A stretch of 26,596 nt of DNA from positions 1 through 26,596 of the forward strand of contig CAMPKJ010000039.1 of assembly GCA_946887105.1 (NCBI GenBank), written 5' to 3'. How positions within the stretch are numbered: position 1 is the stretch's first letter; every line of letters begins with the position of its first letter. A model generated the notes under the pieces. That model did no database searches, was not told the DNA's origin, and saw only the letters and a program-made list of their open reading frames with translations. Made by a program: the position numbers and the translations under genes. Shown here one piece after another: positions 10,968-17,526 of the stretch. The stretch comes from an uncultured Acidobacteriota bacterium (GTDB lineage Bacteria > Acidobacteriota > Thermoanaerobaculia > Gp7-AA8).

Positions 10968-11712
10968 GCAAATGACTCCTGTTGGACGATTTGTCGTGAT
11001 CGTAACACTTGTGATCGCAGTGGTCGCGGTCATCGAGTCGCAGACGCCGCGCGCTGGCGATGCTCCCGTGGTGGTCGAGCTGTTCACGTCGCAGGGATGC
11101 TCGAGCTGCCCGCCCGCGGATGCGCTCCTGCGGCGCCTCGCCGCCGATCCGAAACTGCGCGGCAAGGTGATTCCGCTCGCGTACCACGTCGACTACTGGA
11201 ACCATCTCGGATGGCGCGATCCGTTCTCGTCGCGTGCATGGTCGCAGCGCCAGGGAGATTACGTCCGGGCCATGAAGCTCCCCAGCGCCTACACGCCGCA
11301 GATCGTCGTGAACGGCGCGCGCGAAATGGTCGGATCGCATTCGATGCAGGTGGTTCGCGCGATCGAAGAAGAATCGCGGCGGAAGCACGACGGCCGCGTG
11401 AACGTGCGCATCGATCGCGGGCAGGCAATCGTGCGCGCGCAAGCCGCGCAACCGGGAGTCGAGCTGGTGATCGTGACGTTCGAAGACGGCGCGGCGGATA
11501 CGAAGGTCGCGCGCGGCGAGAACCGCGGCAGGACGGTCGCCAACGATGCCATCGTCCGTTCGCTCACGCGCGCCGCAGCGCCGCGCGGACGCGCCATCGA
11601 GCAGCGCGTCGCACTCGGCAAGGCCAACGGCGTGGCCGCGTTCCTCCAGCAGGAGGGAACGCGGCGCATCGTCGCATCGGCGGCGGCTTCTACGCGGGGA
11701 CCGGCGCGCTGA
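10966..11712 (+). CDS. DUF1223 thioredoxin-fold protein, membrane-anchored or secreted
   Basis: About 248 residues. An N-terminal hydrophobic stretch (GRFVVIVTLVIAVVAVIES) suggests a signal peptide or anchor. The DUF1223 hallmark VVVELFTSQGCSSCPPADALL follows, with a CxxC pair, then YHVDYWNHLGWRDPFSS and TPQIVVNGA, all characteristic of this thioredoxin-like family of unclear function. Three starts are possible: GTG 10954, ATG 10966 or ATG 10972; none has a clear Shine-Dalgarno, so the first residues are uncertain. ATG 10966 interleaves with the divergent DHH start in a single CATG. The 3' end overlaps the convergent SRPBCC gene by 23 bp. Confidence 0.87.
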   Translation: MQMTPVGRFVVIVTLVIAVVAVIESQTPRAGDAPVVVELFTSQGCSSCPPADALLRRLAADPKLRGKVIPLAYHVDYWNHLGWRDPFSSRAWSQRQGDYVRAMKLPSAYTPQIVVNGAREMVGSHSMQVVRAIEEESRRKHDGRVNVRIDRGQAIVRAQAAQPGVELVIVTFEDGAADTKVARGENRGRTVANDAIVRSLTRAAAPRGRAIEQRVALGKANGVAAFLQQEGTRRIVASAAASTRGPAR

Positions 11713-12403
11713 CGCGGCCGGTCTCGAGCAGCATCTTCAGCCGCAGCAGATCCTCTTCGACCTGCAAGGCCGGGTCTTCGCCGAGGAGCCTGGAGAGGGT
11801 TGCGCCGACCACGCCGGCGGGGGGATCGTAGCGGAGGATCACGCGCAACTCGGTGCCGCGCCGTCCATTGCGAGCCGGCTCGAAATGCACGGACCCCGCG
11901 TTGTCGACTTCGGGGCAATTGACGGTGCGCCATCCGATCAGCTCGTTCGGGATCTCATTGATGATCTCCGCCTCCCATTCGATTTTCGTCCCGGCGGGGC
12001 CGCGCACCACCCAGTGCGAGCGCGACTCGTCGATCTTCTTCACCGATTCCACGTTGTGCATGAATTGCGGGAGATTCTCGAAATTGCGCCAGAACGCGTA
12101 GACGCGCTCCGGCGCGGCGTCGATGGTCACCGACTCCTCGACGCGGATGCCTCTGCCGTACGGCACGCTGACCTGCCGGGCGTCATCGTCCTTGACGGAC
12201 GAAAGGCCCATCGCCTCGAAGACAGGGCAATGGCCGGTTGCGCCGCGCCACACCAGGACACCGCCCACGCCGGCGACCACCAGGCCGGGGATCGACCGCA
12301 TCTTCAGACCGTACGCCGCGATGGCACTTCCGGCGATCACCGAGAGCCACCGCTCGGGCTCGCCGACGTTTTTCTGCATGCAATTGGATGTCTGTTCTGC
12401 CAT
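11690..12403 (-). CDS. DUF2892 membrane segment plus SRPBCC (cyclase/dehydrase-like) protein
   Basis: A 237-residue protein. The N-terminal part (about 13-75) is a YgaP-like DUF2892 module: NVGEPERWLSVIAGSAIAAYGL, then IPGLVVAGVGGVLVWRGATGHCPVFEAMG, which gives two short membrane helices. The C-terminal part (about 85-225) is an SRPBCC helix-grip domain: VEESVTIDAAPERVYAFWRNFENLPQFMHNVESVKKID, then WEAEIINEIPNELIGWRTV. The combination is recurrent in soil bacteria, often linked to stress responses; the ligand is unknown. A CATGAT box (12416-12421, minus strand) 12 nt before the ATG suggests a very short leader. It is divergent from the dehydratase gene, with 46 bp between them. Confidence 0.88.
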   Translation of the reverse strand: MAEQTSNCMQKNVGEPERWLSVIAGSAIAAYGLKMRSIPGLVVAGVGGVLVWRGATGHCPVFEAMGLSSVKDDDARQVSVPYGRGIRVEESVTIDAAPERVYAFWRNFENLPQFMHNVESVKKIDESRSHWVVRGPAGTKIEWEAEIINEIPNELIGWRTVNCPEVDNAGSVHFEPARNGRRGTELRVILRYDPPAGVVGATLSRLLGEDPALQVEEDLLRLKMLLETGRVSAPVPA

Positions 12404-12435
12404 GCCGGTGTGCGGATCATGAACCGTGCCCGGAC

Positions 12436-12449
12436 TACAATCGCGGGCC
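12436..12449 (+). promoter_or_regulatory. -10 box for a leaderless dehydratase transcript
   Basis: TACAAT (12436-12441) is followed by 8 nt (CGCGGGCC) and the ATG at 12450. No Shine-Dalgarno is present. The predicted start of transcription is at or within 2 nt of the start codon. The -35 is not convincing. Confidence 0.5.
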
Positions 12450-13412
12450 ATGCCGACTGCACCGCCCGTACGAGACGTGACCATCGATGAGATCCGCGCG
12501 GCGCGCGAGCGCATTGCGGGCGTGATCACGCGCACGCCGCTGATCCGCCTGCTGCACGGTATCGAAGGTGCGCCGGAGATCTGGCTGAAGCTCGAGAGCC
12601 TGCAGCCGATCAACGCGTTCAAGCTTCGCGGCGCGGCGAATGCGGTGGCGCTCTTGCCGCCGGAGGAGCGCAGCAAAGGCGTCTGGACGATCAGCGCCGG
12701 CAACGCGGGGCAGGGCGTCGCCTACGCGGCGCGCGAGGCGGGCGTGCCGTGTACGGTGGTAGTCATCGAAACCGCTCCCGACACGAAGGTCGAACGCATG
12801 CGCGCCCTCGGCGCGAGACTGGTGAAGGCGCCGTTCGATGCGTGCTGGCGGGCGATGGAAGACCGCGCGTTCCCGGGCGTCGAGGGCACGTTCGTGCACC
12901 CCTTCGACGATCAGGACTTCGTGACCGGCAACGCCACCGTTGGACTGGAGATCCTCGAGGACCTGCCGCACGTGAAGACCGTGATCGCGGCCATCGGCGG
13001 CGGCGGATTGATCTCCGGCATCGGAAGCGCCATGCGCGCGCTCGCGCCGCACGTGCGCGTCCTCGGCGCAGAGCCGGAGACCGCCGCGCCCGGCGCCGTG
13101 TCGTTCGCCGCGGGCTCGCCGCAGGTGTTCGAAAACTGGCAGGCGTCGTTCGTCGACGGTGCCGGCGGCAAGAGCATCTTCCCGCGGATGTGGGAGCGGA
13201 TGAAGAACACGGTCGACGGCTCGATCGTGGTCACGCTCGAGGAAGTGAAGAACGCGATGCGCATCGCCGCATCGAAAACGCGCGTGATCGCGGAAGGCGC
13301 GGGTGCGCTCAGCATCGCCGCCGCGCTGCGCGAAAAGGAAGGGCCGGTGGTGGCGGTCGTGTCGGGCGGGAACATCGACCTGCGCAAGTTCTGCGAGATC
13401 GTGGCGGGGTGA
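12450..13412 (+). CDS. PLP-dependent threonine/serine dehydratase family protein
   Basis: A 320-residue fold-type II PLP enzyme. The Schiff-base lysine is K58 in NAFKLRGAANA. SAGNAGQGVA (82-91) is the substrate loop, AAIGGGGLISGIGS (about 178-191) the phosphate-binding glycine loop, and SGGNID near the C-terminus contacts the pyridine ring. There is no C-terminal ACT regulatory domain, so it resembles catabolic threonine dehydratase, serine racemase or EutB-type enzymes rather than biosynthetic IlvA. The likely reaction is deamination of L-threonine or L-serine to the 2-oxo acid. The start was set by homology and the TACAAT box; a GTG at 12426 is less likely. A family B hairpin begins in its stop codon. 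Confidence 0.92.
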   Translation: MPTAPPVRDVTIDEIRAARERIAGVITRTPLIRLLHGIEGAPEIWLKLESLQPINAFKLRGAANAVALLPPEERSKGVWTISAGNAGQGVAYAAREAGVPCTVVVIETAPDTKVERMRALGARLVKAPFDACWRAMEDRAFPGVEGTFVHPFDDQDFVTGNATVGLEILEDLPHVKTVIAAIGGGGLISGIGSAMRALAPHVRVLGAEPETAAPGAVSFAAGSPQVFENWQASFVDGAGGKSIFPRMWERMKNTVDGSIVVTLEEVKNAMRIAASKTRVIAEGAGALSIAAALREKEGPVVAVVSGGNIDLRKFCEIVAG

Positions 13413-13485
13413 GTTCCTCGGCGTTCCTCGGAGGAAGCGTCGCCCGGCTCCGAGGAACCGAGGAACCCGAGGAACCGAGGAACTC
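13411..13485. repeat. Hairpin of CCGAGGAAC units (family B, copy 1)
   Basis: The left arm (13411-13432) reads GTTCCTCGG repeats; the right arm (13449-13485) reads four CCGAGGAAC-like units, so the arms pair as an imperfect hairpin with a longer right arm. Both ends overlap stop codons: TGAGTTCCTCGG occurs at the dehydratase stop on the plus strand and at the lipoprotein stop on the minus strand. A second copy lies at 18169-18265. Confidence 0.9.
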
Positions 13486-14083
13486 ACTTCACGGTGGCCA
13501 CCGGCCGGAAGCCGCCCGGATCGGGGTACTCGCGCCGGTCCACCATCAGCGACAGCGGCGTGTTGATGATCGGCACCGTGTAGCCGCCGACCTTCGCCGT
13601 CTTGCCGCTCGGCGCCGGCTTGTCGACGTCGGCGGGGAGGCGCACGACGATCTTCTTCGGATCGAGCACTGTTGCGCCGTTGGGCTCGAGGATCACGTCC
13701 GGGATGAGCACGTCGGCGGTGCCCGGGACGCCTTCGAGGACGATGCGGGCGGTCTCGGCGCCGGGCGCGTTGAATCCGATGATGGCGTTGTTCGGCGGAA
13801 CGTCGAGGACGATGAACGCGCCGTTTTCGGCGACGCCGCCGGAGGCGAATTCGGTGTTCTCGACCCAGACCGTGGTCGACTGGAAGAGCTGCGTGCGCCG
13901 CGCGATCTCCATGTCGGCGATCGGCTCGTGCGTCGCGCCTTTCACGTCCAGGATCCATCCGCGCACGCTGATCGGATTGCGTGCGAGCGTGTAGACGCTG
14001 GTCTCGGACGTCTCGCCGCCACCGCATGCGGCGAGCGCGAGCATGGCGATGGCGATCAACGTGCGTGACATCGGCCGTGGCAT
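13484..14083 (-). CDS. Hypothetical lipoprotein
   Basis: A 199-residue protein with a lipoprotein signal peptide: MPRPMSRTLIAIAMLALAAC20GGG, Cys20 being the lipidation site. The mature part looks all-beta (SVRGWILDVKGATHEPIADMEI, GAFIVLDVPPNNAIIGFNAPG), reminiscent of carboxypeptidase-regulatory or transthyretin-like modules, but no family is named with confidence. It ends in FRPVATVK. Start 14083 is preferred; ATG 14071 is possible. It is divergent from the amidase gene by 39 bp, and its stop lies in the repeat hairpin. Confidence 0.75.
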   Translation of the reverse strand: MPRPMSRTLIAIAMLALAACGGGETSETSVYTLARNPISVRGWILDVKGATHEPIADMEIARRTQLFQSTTVWVENTEFASGGVAENGAFIVLDVPPNNAIIGFNAPGAETARIVLEGVPGTADVLIPDVILEPNGATVLDPKKIVVRLPADVDKPAPSGKTAKVGGYTVPIINTPLSLMVDRREYPDPGGFRPVATVK

Positions 14084-14104
14084 GGTCGAGAGCCTACCAC
14101 GTGC

Positions 14105-14122
14105 GATAATCGCGGAGCCCTC
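14105..14122 (+). promoter_or_regulatory. -10 box upstream of the cell-wall amidase gene
   Basis: GATAAT (14105-14110) lies 12 nt before the ATG at 14123. The expected transcription start is about 14117, leaving a leader of only about 5 nt. A GGAG (14114-14117) exists but would mostly fall outside the transcript. The -35 is weak. Confidence 0.4.
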
Positions 14123-15691
14123 ATGAAACGCCTCTTCGCTCTCGGTGCAGTCGTCGTTCTCACCGTCGCACTCCTCGTCGCCGTCGCTCTCGCGCAAACG
14201 TCCGGCCAGGCTACGCTGCGGACGCCGGCGGGCGCGCATCCCTTCACGTACGTCGAACAGGCCGGCCAGGTCTACGTCGCGGCGGACGAAGTCGCCACCG
14301 CGCTCGGCGGCACGATCGCTCCCGACAGCAGCGGCTTCAAGGTCACCATCGGCGGCGTCGCGGCGGGCTTCGGACCGGACAGCCGCTACGGCGTCGTCCG
14401 CGACGACCTGATCGAGATGCCGGTGCCGCCGATCTCGATCGAAGGAAAGCCGTTCGTGCCGTGGCAGTTCTTCCACGGATTTCTCGCCAAGTCCGCCTCG
14501 CAGGATGTCTCGTGGGATGCGGCCACGCGGTCGCTGCATGTGCGCCCGGCCCAACGCGACGCGGTGTCGCTGCACGTCTCCGTCGCGAACGTGCAGGGCA
14601 TTTCGAAGATCGTGATCACCCTCAGCGCGCCGGCGGAGTACGGCATCGTGAAGGAGCCGGGCGCGTACACGGTCCTGTTCCGCTCGCCGATTCGCGCGCC
14701 GTTCGTCGAAGAGGTGTACGAAGATCCGTCGATTGCGCGCGTCTCGTTTTCGGGGAACAACCTGCGCATCCAGCTCACCGCCACCGACATCGTCGGCGAT
14801 GCGTATCGCCTCGAGAATCCGCCGCGCATCGTGCTCGATTTCCGCAAAGGAGCGGCTCCGGTGCCGGGTGTCACGCAGCCGCTGCAGCCAACCACGCCGC
14901 GCGAAGCGCCGGGCATCCGCACGATCGTGATCGATCCAGGTCACGGCGGAAAGGAAGTGGGCGCCGTCGGGCCGAATGGCCTGATGGAGAAGGACGTGAC
15001 GTTGACGATCGCGCGCAAGCTCGCCGCGGCGCTGACGAGCAAAGTCGGCGCGCGCGTCGTGCTGACGCGCGAGGACGACAGCGTGGTCTCGCTCGATCAG
15101 CGCACCGCGCTCGCGAATCAGTACAAAGCCGATCTCTTTCTCTCCGTGCACCTGAATGCCGCGGTGGTGAAGGACGCGAAGGGCTCCGAGACGTACTTCC
15201 TGTCGCTGGAAGCGAGTGACGAGCTGGCGCGGAAGGCGGCGGAGGCGGAGAACGTGTCCTCGGCGCCGAATGCGACCGCGGACCTGAATCTCATCCTGTG
15301 GGATCTCGCGCATCAGGCGTACGTCGAGGAGTCCAGCCGCTTCGCGCAGTCGATCCAGGAAGAGATGAACGCGGCCACCGCGGTCGCGAATCGCGGCGTG
15401 AAGCAGGCGCCGTTCAAGGTGCTGGTCGGCGCGACGATGCCGGCCGCGCTGGTCGAAGTCGGTTTCATCAGCAATCCCGACGAAGAAGCGAAGCTGCAGA
15501 CGGACGAGTTCCAGACGATGATGGTGGACGCGCTCACCCGCGCCGTGCAGAAATACAAGACCGACTACGAGACGCGCATCGGTCTCATCCAGCCGGCGGC
15601 ACCGGTGCCCGCGACCGCGAAGGCGCCTGCCGCGGCGACGACCACTGCCGAGCCGGTGCCGGCGCAGCCGCGGACAGGGACGGAACCGTAG
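14123..15691 (+). CDS. N-acetylmuramoyl-L-alanine amidase with AMIN domain
   Basis: A 522-residue secreted zinc amidase that cleaves the MurNAc-L-Ala bond of peptidoglycan. A signal peptide (about 1-25, ending ALAQ) is followed by a copper-amine-oxidase-N-like region (YVEQAGQVYVAADEVATALGG, about 40-60) and an AMIN domain (about 148-235, HVSVANVQGISKIVITLSAPAEYGIV) that targets the wall or septum. The Amidase_3 domain (about 265-490) has DPGH274GG, E289 and SVH343LN as zinc ligands and E445 in VEVGFISN as catalytic base. A Pro/Ala/Thr tail ends the protein. All catalytic residues are present. A GTG-started GerMN lipoprotein gene begins 1 nt after its stop. Confidence 0.95.
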   Translation: MKRLFALGAVVVLTVALLVAVALAQTSGQATLRTPAGAHPFTYVEQAGQVYVAADEVATALGGTIAPDSSGFKVTIGGVAAGFGPDSRYGVVRDDLIEMPVPPISIEGKPFVPWQFFHGFLAKSASQDVSWDAATRSLHVRPAQRDAVSLHVSVANVQGISKIVITLSAPAEYGIVKEPGAYTVLFRSPIRAPFVEEVYEDPSIARVSFSGNNLRIQLTATDIVGDAYRLENPPRIVLDFRKGAAPVPGVTQPLQPTTPREAPGIRTIVIDPGHGGKEVGAVGPNGLMEKDVTLTIARKLAAALTSKVGARVVLTREDDSVVSLDQRTALANQYKADLFLSVHLNAAVVKDAKGSETYFLSLEASDELARKAAEAENVSSAPNATADLNLILWDLAHQAYVEESSRFAQSIQEEMNAATAVANRGVKQAPFKVLVGATMPAALVEVGFISNPDEEAKLQTDEFQTMMVDALTRAVQKYKTDYETRIGLIQPAAPVPATAKAPAAATTTAEPVPAQPRTGTEP

Positions 15692-15692
15692 C

Positions 15693-16235
15693 GTGAAGCG
15701 AGTGGTCGTGGCGCTGGCGGCGCTTCTCCTCATCGCCGTCGCGTGCAAGCGAAAAAGCGAGACGCCCGCGAATCTGAACGCCGCGAACAAAGTGGCGGTG
15801 CGGATGGTGCGCCTCTATTACGAGTCGGCGCAGATGCTCCTCACCGCCGAAACGCGCAACGTGCCGATGCCGGAGAGCTCCGCCGGCGCGCTGCCGGTGG
15901 TGGTCCGGGAGCTGTTGAAGGGTCCGGCGATGCCGGCGTCGCTGCGACTTTTCCCGGAGGATACGGTCGTGCGCGCTACCTATCTCCTGCCGGGCGGGAC
16001 CGTGATCGTCGACCTCGGCGGTCCGACCCTGGTGGCGGGCTGGGGCACGGGATCGCATCAGGAGCTGATGGCGGTGTACTCGCTGGTGCAGACCGTCACC
16101 GCGAACTTTCCCGCCGATGCCAAGCGGGTGCGGGTGCTGATCAACGGCACGCCGGCGGAGACCCTCGGCGGGCACGTCTCGCTCGCCAAGTCGCTGGTGC
16201 CGGTGCCGGCGCTGGTGGAGCCGCGGTCGCGCTGA
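15693..16235 (+). CDS. GerMN-domain lipoprotein
   Basis: A 180-residue lipoprotein (MKRVVVALAALLLIAVAC18KRK, lipobox Cys18) with a GerMN domain (about 40-165): VRMVRLYYESAQMLLTAETRNVP, VVRELLKGPA, TVVRATYLLPGGTVIVDLGG and a TNG-like RVLINGTPAETLGGHV. GerMN domains occur in spore germination proteins and, in non-spore-formers, beside peptidoglycan amidases, as here. It starts with GTG, 1 nt after the amidase stop, so the two form an operon. A role in helping the amidase or binding wall material is inferred from this pairing. Confidence 0.88.
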   Translation: MKRVVVALAALLLIAVACKRKSETPANLNAANKVAVRMVRLYYESAQMLLTAETRNVPMPESSAGALPVVVRELLKGPAMPASLRLFPEDTVVRATYLLPGGTVIVDLGGPTLVAGWGTGSHQELMAVYSLVQTVTANFPADAKRVRVLINGTPAETLGGHVSLAKSLVPVPALVEPRSR

Positions 16236-16263
16236 CACGTTCCGGGAAACCTCGCGGAACGTG
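16236..16263 (+). terminator. Hairpin directly after the GerMN stop
   Basis: CACGTTCCG (16236-16244) pairs perfectly with CGGAACGTG (16255-16263) across a 10-nt loop, starting at the first base after the stop codon. No T-tract follows, so it may be a Rho-dependent end or a 3' stabiliser rather than a classic intrinsic terminator. Confidence 0.4.
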
Positions 16264-16419
16264 CAATGAATCTCCGTTCACCGTGCGTTCTCCTCAGCAT
16301 CGCGTGGACCGAACAGCCGTTTTGCTTTACACTTTTAGACTGTTCCAAAGCCGCACGTATCTTTTGACAGTTCAGTCTTTTGTCACAGTGCAGTTACATT
16401 GAGAAAGTTTTCACAAAGT

Positions 16420-16437
16420 CTGCGCTACAATGCGCAG
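16420..16437 (+). promoter_or_regulatory. -10 box inside a perfect inverted repeat, candidate ncRNA promoter
   Basis: CTGCGC-TACAAT-GCGCAG: the -10-like TACAAT (16426-16431) is flanked by perfectly complementary 6-bp arms. Upstream DNA (16313-16425) is unusually AT-rich for this genome and holds TTGACA (16364-16369) and TTGTCA (16380-16385), though neither is at the standard distance from this -10. The best-spaced -35 would be a weak GAAAGT (16403-16408). Confidence 0.45.
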
Positions 16438-16622
16438 CATTGAACGAGATAAATTTGCTGGATGGGCAGGCGGGTACCGCTTCCTGATGTAACCACCCGC
16501 CTTTTTGTAGTCCCGCGCTGTTGAACTCTTCCTTGAATCTTACCGACCCTACAGACTCACCTCCGAGCGCTCTCGCCGGCTCCATCCAGTGAAACTTCAA
16601 CCCCGCCGCCCGGCGGGGTTGT
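16438..16622 (+). ncRNA. Candidate structured small RNA, about 185 nt
   Basis: The only long region without a protein gene. From the predicted start (about 16438) the sequence can fold with a 13-pair closing helix (16454-16466 with 16581-16593, three G-U pairs). Inside it are three stems: 16468-16475 with 16495-16502 (8 pairs), 16504-16510 with 16549-16555 (7 pairs, one G-U) and 16564-16567 with 16572-16575. A strong terminator-like hairpin follows at 16598-16621. No plus-strand gene lies downstream, so it is not an mRNA leader. The first inner stem is followed by T5 and could give a short 70-nt form. It does not match tRNA, tmRNA or SRP RNA by eye; a 6S-like RNA is possible but not shown. 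The whole call is inference from pairing and the promoter. Confidence 0.4.
16468..16506 (+). terminator. Stem with T-tract inside the candidate RNA
   Basis: AGGCGGGT (16468-16475) pairs with ACCCGCCT (16495-16502), followed by TTTT. This has the form of an intrinsic terminator on the plus strand. If used it would end a roughly 70-nt transcript from the TACAAT promoter. Alternatively it is an internal stem of the longer RNA, whose next helix uses some of the T residues. Confidence 0.45.
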
Positions 16623-16627
16623 TTCGT
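16598..16627 (+). terminator. GC-rich hairpin followed by GTTTCGTTT
   Basis: CAACCCCGCC (16598-16607) and GGCGGGGTTG (16612-16621) pair perfectly across a 4-nt loop, followed by TTTCGTTT. It would end plus-strand transcription of the intergenic RNA. It also lies just beyond the holB stop on the other strand, but lacks a T-tract there. Confidence 0.6.
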
Positions 16628-16641
16628 TTATGGAACCGGTT

Positions 16642-17526
16642 TCACGAGGCCGGCGCCGTCGCGGCCAGTTCCGCCACGATGCTCTCGGCCAGCAGGCGCA
16701 CGTCGGCGTTGACGGTCAGCCACCGGATGGCGGCCATCGCGGTGTCAGCGGCGGCCAGGAGCCGTTCCGCCGGGATGCGCTCGCGGATCTCGGCGAGCTT
16801 CTTCGGATCGAGCGACTCGCGCGCGTCGAGGCCTACCACGTCGCAAAGCACGGTTCCGAGCAGCGCGATGGCGTCTTTCGCGTCGTCGTGACTGGAGACG
16901 ATCGCGGCGAGCGCCAGCAACGCGGCGCTTTCTCCGCGCGTGGCGTAGCGGTGCAGCAGGTCGAGGATGTCGCCGGCCAGTTCGTCGCCACCTTCGAGTA
17001 GCGCCACCTGCGCCGCGCGGATCGATTGCCGGGGCCCGGTCAGCACGCGCGAGGTATCGCCGACGAAGATTGCCTGACAGCGCGAGCGGATGGTTGGCAG
17101 CAGCAGATCGGGCGCGCGCGTGATCAGCAGGAACTCGGTATCGCGCGACGGTTCCTCGAGCGTCTTCAGCAGCGAGTTCGAGCCGCCGGGGCTGAGGCCA
17201 TCCGCCGGATCGATGATGAAGACCTTCGTGCGCCCCTCGTACGGGCGCATGGTCGCTTCCTCGACCAGCATGCGGATCTGATCGACGGAGATCATCTTTT
17301 TGTCCGCGGCCGCCTCGACGAAGTGCACGTCGGGATGCGTGCGGCGGTCGATGCGCTGGCAGGAGAGGCAGTCGTCGCCGGTCGAGGCGTTCAGGCAGTT
17401 CAGCGTCTTCGCGGTGCGTACCGCGACGTCGCGGAGGAGCGCCGCCGACGGACCGTAGAAAATGATCGCGTGATGCAGCTCGCCGCGCCGCGCCGTGTCG
17501 AGGATCAGTGACGTGGTGGTGGTCAT
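16642..17526 (-). CDS. holB: DNA polymerase III delta' subunit
   Basis: A 294-residue clamp-loader subunit. HHAIIFYGPSAALLRDVAVRTAKTL (about 18-42) is the degenerate P-loop region expected of delta', which does not hydrolyse ATP. ISVDQIRMLVEEATMRPYEGRTKVFIIDPADGLSPGGSNSLLKTLEEPSRDTEFLLIT matches the conserved core, and SRC follows in TIRSRCQAIF. The zinc-finger region has C44, C53 and C56, but Ile59 stands where the fourth Cys usually is. The start overlaps the tmk stop (ATGA); tmk-holB adjacency is common and supports the call. Confidence 0.92.
   Translation of the reverse strand: MTTTTSLILDTARRGELHHAIIFYGPSAALLRDVAVRTAKTLNCLNASTGDDCLSCQRIDRRTHPDVHFVEAAADKKMISVDQIRMLVEEATMRPYEGRTKVFIIDPADGLSPGGSNSLLKTLEEPSRDTEFLLITRAPDLLLPTIRSRCQAIFVGDTSRVLTGPRQSIRAAQVALLEGGDELAGDILDLLHRYATRGESAALLALAAIVSSHDDAKDAIALLGTVLCDVVGLDARESLDPKKLAEIRERIPAERLLAAADTAMAAIRWLTVNADVRLLAESIVAELAATAPAS

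Noticed and set aside
14084..15790. Long minus-strand open frame opposite the amidase gene, continuous with the lipoprotein gene
   Set aside because: Antisense to a complete amidase; the lipoprotein signal peptide at 14083 marks the real start.
16236..16263. Classic intrinsic terminator after the GerMN gene
   Set aside because: A good stem, but no T-tract follows, so it is listed only as a low-confidence end hairpin.
16566..16589. Sequence resembling a tmRNA or tRNA 3' end (CGCCGGCTCCATCCA)
   Set aside because: No T-loop (GGTTCGA-type), no matching acceptor 5' strand and no tag-peptide frame; the CCATCCAG part pairs better with CTGGATGG at 16458.
16394..16600. 68-codon minus-strand frame in the long intergenic region
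   Set aside because: TTG start, no ribosome binding site, no recognisable features, and it covers the candidate RNA and its promoter.
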